Source of the DNA: a bacterium
Lineage (GTDB): Bacteria > Patescibacteriota > Patescibacteriia > CAIQCM01
Assembly (NCBI GenBank): GCA_023246535.1
Contig: JAHFIF010000072.1
Span: forward strand, 1 to 6,132
Direction: 5' to 3'
Length of the DNA: 6,132 nucleotides
The notes under the pieces are model-generated. The model searched no databases, had not been told where the DNA came from, and saw only the letters and a program-made list of their open reading frames with translations. Shown here piece by piece: positions 1-4,346 of this stretch; the stretch's first letter is position 1; every line of letters begins with the position of its first letter. The position numbers and the translations under genes were made by a program.

Positions 1-873
1 CGGCTCGTGGCCGATCTGCTCGACTTCGACCGGCTCTACGCCAAAGGCGTGGCCGAAAGCGCCATTATGGGCGTCGGGAGCCAATTGACCGGTTCCAGCG
101 CCACGACGAAAAAGGCGGCAAAAAGAATGATCGGCGCCGCCGCTTCGCCCGTTGACGCGCTCGGCCGGCGCAATCCCGGCCGGCAGCGCATGTTGCTGGC
201 GCAGGCCGAGCGGAAGCTCGAAAAGAGGATCGTCGACGCCAAACGGATCAAAAGCAGGATGGTCGAACGGCTCGTTGCCTTGGGACGGCGCTACCAAAAT
301 TGCGTTTTGGCCGTCCGCACGGTCCGCGACGCGATTGACGCCATGCTGCGGCTCGATGAATGGGTAAAGATCACCGCCGCCGGTCCGGTCGCAGGCGAAG
401 CGTCGGGCATGTTGACGCAGGAAAGCCGTTTGCAAGCGATCGCCAATTGCAAGCTGATGATCAGCCTGGTTTCCTCCTTGGATATCGCGCCGTTCGTCAT
501 CTATCGTTATTTGACGCTCGGCGACTTGAATTCCGCGATCGGCGCGCTTGCGGCCGATCGTCTCACCACTGCCAAAGCCTGTCTTGGCCGCGCTTTTTCC
601 GGCAGCCGCATTGCCCTCGCCCACGTTCGCCTCGAACGGATCCGCTATGAGCTATGCGCTTTGGCCAAACGCGGCGAAGCGGTCAATGGCGAAAAGTACG
701 CCAAGCGCCTGTCCGGGTTCCTCGCCAATTTGGGCGAGATCGACGAACACGGCCTGGCCGTTTCCAACCTCGAAGCGGTGACCGCCGCGGTCGGCGGAGC
801 GATCGATAAGGTCCGCGCCGGCGATCATGCCACGGTCGACCACTATCTCGACCGCGCCATCCGGCTGCTGTAG
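1..873 (+). CDS. Hypothetical helical protein, open at the left edge
   Basis: I do not recognise this family. The frame is open to base 1; the first possible start is a GTG at 7, giving 288 residues, but there is too little upstream sequence to tell whether that is a real start, so it is best treated as 5'-partial. The product looks almost entirely alpha-helical and cytoplasmic. Counting from the GTG, residues 55-95 are strongly basic and could form a coiled coil, residues 148-172 form the most hydrophobic stretch (too broken by Asp, Pro and Tyr to be a clear membrane segment), and residues 185-288 are further charged helices. There is no signal peptide and no catalytic motif I can name. It ends with TAG and is followed 12 bases later by an intrinsic terminator, so it is the last gene of a transcription unit that begins outside the window. 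The length and normal codon pattern make it a convincing gene, but its function is unknown. Confidence 0.8.
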   Translation, partial: RLVADLLDFDRLYAKGVAESAIMGVGSQLTGSSATTKKAAKRMIGAAASPVDALGRRNPGRQRMLLAQAERKLEKRIVDAKRIKSRMVERLVALGRRYQNCVLAVRTVRDAIDAMLRLDEWVKITAAGPVAGEASGMLTQESRLQAIANCKLMISLVSSLDIAPFVIYRYLTLGDLNSAIGALAADRLTTAKACLGRAFSGSRIALAHVRLERIRYELCALAKRGEAVNGEKYAKRLSGFLANLGEIDEHGLAVSNLEAVTAAVGGAIDKVRAGDHATVDHYLDRAIRLL

Positions 874-885
874 AGACCAACTCGT

Positions 886-918
886 CCCGTGTCGCACCTT
901 GCGGCACGGGTCTTTTTT
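886..918 (+). terminator. Rho-independent terminator after the first gene
   Basis: The left arm 886-895 (CCCGTGTCGC) pairs with the right arm 901-910 (GCGGCACGGG) to give a ten-base-pair stem with a single G-T wobble, closing a five-base loop (ACCTT). A T-rich run, TCTTTTTT, follows directly at 911-918. This is a textbook intrinsic terminator, and it separates the upstream unit from the helicase gene. Confidence 0.93.
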
Positions 919-933
919 ATCGCCCGGAATTAG

Positions 934-961
934 TCATTCGTCATTAGACATTCGACATTCG
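934..961 (+). repeat. Four tandem degenerate heptamers
   Basis: Four seven-base units follow one another without spacers: TCATTCG (934-940), TCATTAG (941-947), ACATTCG (948-954) and ACATTCG (955-961). They share the core CATTMG and lie in the gap between the terminator and the helicase promoter region. Short intergenic heptamer arrays are known from other bacteria, such as the STRR repeats of cyanobacteria. Whether these repeats act as a regulator-binding site or are simply slippage-derived DNA cannot be told from one copy of the array. Confidence 0.6.
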
Positions 962-980
962 GTGTGGATATGCGCCAAAG

Positions 981-1009
981 TTGTTAATCGGCAACAAAAA
1001 CGGTAATCT
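981..1009 (+). promoter_or_regulatory. Possible sigma-70 promoter for the helicase gene
   Basis: TTGTTA at 981-986 matches four of six bases of the -35 consensus, and TAATCT at 1004-1009 matches three of six of the -10 consensus, with a 17-base spacer. Transcription would begin near 1016, only about two bases before the ATG at 1018, so the message would be almost leaderless. A promoter is expected here because a terminator precedes the gap, but the -10 box is weak and its exact position is uncertain. Confidence 0.4.
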
Positions 1010-1017
1010 ACTTAAAC

Positions 1018-3138
1018 ATGCCCAAAGATTTCATCTTATCCTCAAGCGGCACGGCGCCGCATCTTGATCTGGCTGCCGATCTTAATGCCGAACAGCAGCG
1101 GGTTGTCCGCAGCGCCGACGGTTATTCGCTTATTCTGGCGGGCGCCGGCTCCGGCAAGACGCGAACCATCATTTATCGGGTGGCGGCGCTCTTGCGCGCC
1201 GGGGTGCCGGCCGAACAGATCCTGCTGCTCACCTTCACCAATAAAGCGGCGCGCGAAATGATGAGCCGGCTCGAGCATTTGCTGGGAACTATGCCGCGCC
1301 TTTTGGGCGGCACTTTTCACCATGTCTCCAATCTGCTGCTGCGCCGCTACGCGGCGGCGGCCGGTTTTGGCAATAATTTTTCCATTCTCGACCAGGAGGA
1401 TTCGCGCGACCTCATCAACGCCTGCATCAAGGATGCCGGCATCGATACCAAGCAAAAGCGTTTTCCTTCGGCTTCCATTTTGCAATCGTTCTGGAGTTAT
1501 TCGCGCAACGCGCAAATGCCGTTTTCTGAAGTCGTCGAAAAGAAACAGCCGCGCCTTTTGAACGTCGTGCCGCAAATGGAAAGCGTGATCGACGCCTACG
1601 AGGCGCGCAAGAAGAATGCCAACGCCATGGATTTTGACGACCTGCTGGTCCGCACGACCTTTTTGCTGCGGAACAATCCGGCCGTGCGCGAGCAGGTGGC
1701 GGGGAAATACCGCTACGTGCTGGTTGACGAATATCAGGATACCAACCGCGTGCAGGCGGAATTCTTGTCGCTCGTTTCCTCGGTCCACAAGAATTTGCTG
1801 GTGGTGGGCGACGACGCGCAGTCGATCTATTCTTTCCGCGCCGCCGACGTCCGGAACATTCTCGGTTTCCCCAATGTCTTCCCCGGCGCGAACATCTTCA
1901 AGCTGGAGATCAATTATCGTTCGACGGCGTCGATCCTGGAACTGGCCAACGAATCGATCCGCTGGAACGAGAATCAATTTCCAAAGCATTTGCGGCCGGC
2001 CGACCCGGCGCGCGCCAAAGGCGAGCTGCCGAATTTGGTGGCGGCGGCCACGGCCGAGGAAGAAGCGCAATTCATCGCCGAGATGATCCTCAAGCTGCGC
2101 GACGAGGGAACGCCGATGACCGAAATGGCCGTGCTCTTCCGCGCGACCTTCCACTCGCAGGCGCTGGAATTCGAGCTGACCAAGCGCGACATTCCTTACG
2201 ATTACCGCGGCGGCATTCGTTTTTTCGAGCGCGCGCACATCAAAGACGTGCTGTCGTTTTTGCGCATCAGCGCCAACCCGGCCGACGAGGTCGGCTGGCT
2301 GCGCGTGCTGCGCTTGCAAACCGGGATCGGCACGGAAACGGCGTCGAAAATTTTTGCCGCGTGCCGCGGCGCGGAAACGCTGGCTGAGGCGATCGCGCTC
2401 GGCAACGCCGCCATGGGCGATCGCGCCAAGGGCGGCTGGAAGGATTTTGTTGCTTGCGTCGCCGACATGAACAAAGCGGGCGCCGATCCGGCGTCATGCA
2501 TTCGCGCGATCGTCAAATCCAACTACGGCGATTATTTGGACAACGAATTCCCCAACGCCAACGAGCGCCGCGAAGACCTGGAGCAGCTGGCCGTTTTTGC
2601 GGAAAAGTACGATTCCATCCATGACTTTCTCGCCGAGAGCGCCTTGGTCGAAGGCTTTAGCGCCGAACGCACCGAGGCGGGGGGGGACGATGACGAAAAG
2701 ATCGTCCTCTCGACCATCCATCAGGCCAAAGGACTGGAATGGGATGCGGTTTTTGTCATGCATCTTTACGACGGCGCCTTTCCCAACGCCCGGGCGATGG
2801 AAGAGGACGGCGGCATGGAAGAGGAGCGCCGCCTGTTCTACGTCGCTTGCACCCGCGCCCGAAAAAATCTCTTCCTTACTTATCCGCTCATGGGCGGCGG
2901 CGACATGGGGTATTTGCATGAGCGTTCGCAGTTCATCCGCGAATTGCCGGAAACCGTTTACGAAGAGATCATTCTCCGCCGCGCTCCGGCCCTGGGCACG
3001 ACCGTCTTTAAGGACGATGATTTTTTCGAAGACGATGCCATCGAGATTGAAGCGCCGACCGCGCTGCCGCGCCCGGGCGGCCAACCCGGTTCCGATAAAA
3101 CCGACTGGAAAAAGAAATCATTCTTAGGCGACTATTAA
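1018..3138 (+). CDS. uvrD: UvrD/PcrA/Rep-like ATP-dependent 3'-5' DNA helicase (SF1A)
   Basis: This is a complete 706-residue superfamily 1A helicase, expected to unwind DNA 3' to 5' using ATP in repair or replication restart. Motifs in order: Q motif LNAEQQRVV (22-30), Walker A AGAGSGKT (41-48), Ia LTFTNKAAREM (71-81), Ib GTFHH (98-102), Walker B VLVDEYQDTN (234-243), III VVGDDAQSIYSFR (262-274), IV LEINYRST (296-303), a 2B-associated GGIRFFERAHIKDV (398-411), V STIHQAKGLEWD (565-576) and VI EERRLFYVACTRARK (602-616). All key ATPase residues are present. The tail after motif VI is short, acidic at 665-674 and ends in KSFLGDY; I see no Tudor-like C-terminal domain of the PcrA/UvrD type, so Rep-like naming is equally possible. 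The ATG at 1018 is chosen because an in-frame TAA lies at 985-987 with no other start between, and the Q motif falls at the usual distance. There is no Shine-Dalgarno sequence before it. Confidence 0.97.
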   Translation: MPKDFILSSSGTAPHLDLAADLNAEQQRVVRSADGYSLILAGAGSGKTRTIIYRVAALLRAGVPAEQILLLTFTNKAAREMMSRLEHLLGTMPRLLGGTFHHVSNLLLRRYAAAAGFGNNFSILDQEDSRDLINACIKDAGIDTKQKRFPSASILQSFWSYSRNAQMPFSEVVEKKQPRLLNVVPQMESVIDAYEARKKNANAMDFDDLLVRTTFLLRNNPAVREQVAGKYRYVLVDEYQDTNRVQAEFLSLVSSVHKNLLVVGDDAQSIYSFRAADVRNILGFPNVFPGANIFKLEINYRSTASILELANESIRWNENQFPKHLRPADPARAKGELPNLVAAATAEEEAQFIAEMILKLRDEGTPMTEMAVLFRATFHSQALEFELTKRDIPYDYRGGIRFFERAHIKDVLSFLRISANPADEVGWLRVLRLQTGIGTETASKIFAACRGAETLAEAIALGNAAMGDRAKGGWKDFVACVADMNKAGADPASCIRAIVKSNYGDYLDNEFPNANERREDLEQLAVFAEKYDSIHDFLAESALVEGFSAERTEAGGDDDEKIVLSTIHQAKGLEWDAVFVMHLYDGAFPNARAMEEDGGMEEERRLFYVACTRARKNLFLTYPLMGGGDMGYLHERSQFIRELPETVYEEIILRRAPALGTTVFKDDDFFEDDAIEIEAPTALPRPGGQPGSDKTDWKKKSFLGDY

Positions 3139-3152
3139 ACCTGATCAAGCGT

Positions 3153-3755
3153 ATGTCCGCACCCGACGTTCACATTATTTTGGCGGAAAAAGTTTTTGAC
3201 GACGATCTTTCGGCGTTCGATCGGAAAGATTTCATGCTGGGCACGCTGCTCCCTGACATCCGCTATTTGGCGGGGATCGACCGATACCAAACCCATTTTA
3301 AAGATCTTAAATTGACCGACCTGGCCAATGACAATTCGTTCATGGCCGGCGCCAAGTTTCATTCGATCGTCGACGAGGCGCGCATGTCATATTTGGAGAC
3401 GCGCGGCGTCTACCCGTGGCTGCCGAAGTCGCAATACATCCATAGCGCGCTCAAATTTTTTGAAGACGAAGTCCTGCACGACCGTTTGATTGACACCGGC
3501 CGTTTTCCCGGCTGGTTCGCCGCGCTGCCCTACGGTCAGATCGATTTTCCCGTTGACCGACAATGCTTGGATCGTTGGTATCCGCTCCTGCTCGAATATT
3601 TACAAGCGCCGCCGTCGCCGGAACGGATCGTCAAGCTGGTGCTGGGCATGGGTTTTAAACACGAAGAGGTCGGCGAGCTCAACGAGGTGATCAGCAAAAT
3701 CCGCGCCATTCCCGAGTACGCCAAGATCGTGCTTGATTTTTACGATAATTTTTGA
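3153..3755 (+). CDS. Zinc-dependent phospholipase C-like domain protein
   Basis: This 200-residue protein shows the His/Asp pattern of the zinc-dependent phospholipase C fold (Pfam Zn_dep_PLPC): HIILA (H7), GTLLPD (G30 to D35), THF (H48) and GAKFHSIVD (G66, H70, D74). From memory of Bacillus cereus phospholipase C, D35, H48, H70 and D74 would match one complete zinc site and H7 a ligand of another. The later H-x3-E ligand pair is not clear; H97, E104, D105 and H109 are candidates. There is no signal peptide or membrane segment, unlike secreted phospholipases, so the substrate is unknown and an intracellular hydrolase, or a binding protein that reuses the fold, is plausible. The second half is helical with aromatic clusters. 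The ATG at 3153 lies 14 bases after the helicase stop, implying co-transcription, although no ribosome binding site is visible. It ends with TGA. Confidence 0.85.
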   Translation: MSAPDVHIILAEKVFDDDLSAFDRKDFMLGTLLPDIRYLAGIDRYQTHFKDLKLTDLANDNSFMAGAKFHSIVDEARMSYLETRGVYPWLPKSQYIHSALKFFEDEVLHDRLIDTGRFPGWFAALPYGQIDFPVDRQCLDRWYPLLLEYLQAPPSPERIVKLVLGMGFKHEEVGELNEVISKIRAIPEYAKIVLDFYDNF

Positions 3756-3786
3756 ACGCCGCCACCCGAAAAGGGGATAATCTGCT

Positions 3787-3815
3787 TTGTTTTTGCGTCC
3801 GGCTATGGGTATAAT
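3787..3815 (+). promoter_or_regulatory. Sigma-70 promoter upstream of the small-protein operon
   Basis: A perfect -10 box, TATAAT, lies at 3810-3815. A weak -35 candidate, TTGTTT, lies 17 bases upstream at 3787-3792 (three of six consensus bases). Transcription would start around 3822, giving a leader of about 13 bases before the ATG at 3835. It sits in the only sizeable gap (3756-3834) after the phospholipase-like gene, which fits a promoter for the three genes that follow. Confidence 0.6.
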
Positions 3816-3834
3816 GTTCGACTAACCATTCTTT

Positions 3835-4143
3835 ATGGATCAATTTGATCTGAGCGAGAACATCATTGCCCAGCTTGGTATCGAATCGATGCCCGAGGCG
3901 GAACGGGTGAAGATGCTGGAACAAGTCACGGACATTGTGATCGAACGCTTGATGCTGCGGCTCATGGACAGCTTGCCCGACGACGAGGTGACTGCGGCCA
4001 ACGCGCTCATCGGCAAGCCGGAAGAGCTGGTCGCTTTTTTGTCGAGCAAGGTCGCCGACATCGGCGCGCTCTTGGACGAAGAGATTGCCGCGGTTAAGAA
4101 TGAATTATTCGCCGCCGTCGGCGAGGCGGAGGATGAAGAATAA
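3835..4143 (+). CDS. DUF5663-like small acidic helical protein
   Basis: This 102-residue, strongly acidic protein has two or three amphipathic helices. The N-terminal part has a LG-(I/L)-x-x-(M/L)-P-E pattern (residues 14-21) followed by a helix with VIERLMLRLMDSLPDDE (35-51); the second part has FLSSKVADIGALLDEEI (68-84), and then a lysine- and glutamate-containing helix and an acidic end. This resembles, from memory, the short proteins annotated as DUF5663 that are common in Candidate Phyla Radiation genomes; their function is unknown. It has no membrane segment and no catalytic motif. The ATG at 3835 follows a good TATAAT box and gives a protein of the usual size, but no Shine-Dalgarno sequence precedes it. 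It is the first gene of a tight three-gene cluster, its stop lying four bases before the favoured start of the next gene. Confidence 0.85.
   Translation: MDQFDLSENIIAQLGIESMPEAERVKMLEQVTDIVIERLMLRLMDSLPDDEVTAANALIGKPEELVAFLSSKVADIGALLDEEIAAVKNELFAAVGEAEDEE
4128..4132 (+). promoter_or_regulatory. Possible ribosome binding site for the coiled-coil gene
   Basis: GGAGG inside the end of the preceding gene is the only strong Shine-Dalgarno-like sequence I found near a start. It touches the ATG at 4133 with no spacing, which is too close, and lies 15 bases before the ATG at 4148, which is long but possible. A weaker GAAGAA (4135-4140) lies seven bases before 4148. The spacing favours 4148 but does not settle it. 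Confidence 0.35.
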
Positions 4144-4147
4144 ACCT

Positions 4148-4339
4148 ATGACCGAAGAAGAAAAACAGCAGCGGATCGACAAGGCGGTCGCCGAATTGGA
4201 AAAGATCCATGCGGAATACTTGGCGCGTTTTGCCGAACTGAAGAAGCAGCAAATGGATCTGCTCAAGGAAGTCAGCGAGCGCGTTGAGGCGCTCGAGATC
4301 GGCCACCTCATCAGCAACATCAAGAAAGGTTCAAATTAA
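4148..4339 (+). CDS. Small coiled-coil protein (63 residues)
   Basis: I do not recognise a named family. The product is highly charged and almost certainly one long helix: hydrophobic positions spaced in heptad fashion (A13, L17, I20, Y24, F28, L31, then M36, L39, V42, V46, L49, I51) point to a coiled coil over residues 5-57, ending in a short basic tail. There is no signal peptide or membrane segment, so a structural, adaptor or oligomerisation role is more likely than an enzymatic one. Two starts are possible: ATG at 4148 (four bases after the previous stop) and ATG at 4133 (68 residues, overlapping the previous gene by 11 bases). I prefer 4148 because of ribosome-binding spacing. Upstream extension to 4085 would add an arginine-rich, unrelated-looking stretch that is clearly the other frame of the previous gene. 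Tight spacing on both sides implies translation in one operon. Confidence 0.75.
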   Translation: MTEEEKQQRIDKAVAELEKIHAEYLARFAELKKQQMDLLKEVSERVEALEIGHLISNIKKGSN

Positions 4340-4346
4340 AATTTTT

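Noticed and set aside
1042..2319. A 425-codon minus-strand open frame
   Set aside because: It is antisense to the conserved helicase motifs and is explained by GC-biased third positions in the helicase gene.
3753..3755. TGA as a sense codon (alternative genetic code as in Gracilibacteria or SR1)
   Set aside because: Read-through would run into a gap holding a perfect TATAAT box and a new gene start, and the genes in the window read cleanly with the standard code, so TGA is taken as a stop.
3765..3776. Possible terminator hairpin after the phospholipase-like gene (CCC-GAAAA-GGGG)
   Set aside because: The stem is only three base pairs and no T-run follows directly, so it is too weak to call.
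4085..4147. N-terminal extension of the small coiled-coil protein
   Set aside because: Translation from 4085 gives an Arg/Pro/Ser-rich stretch that is just the alternate frame of the preceding gene; ATG 4148 (or 4133) gives a coherent helical protein.
4314..4342. TAAAAT at 4337-4342 with GCAACA 17 bases upstream as an internal promoter for the last gene
   Set aside because: The predicted transcript start would fall at or inside the ATG at 4347, the -35 match is poor, and an AT-rich start region explains the box.
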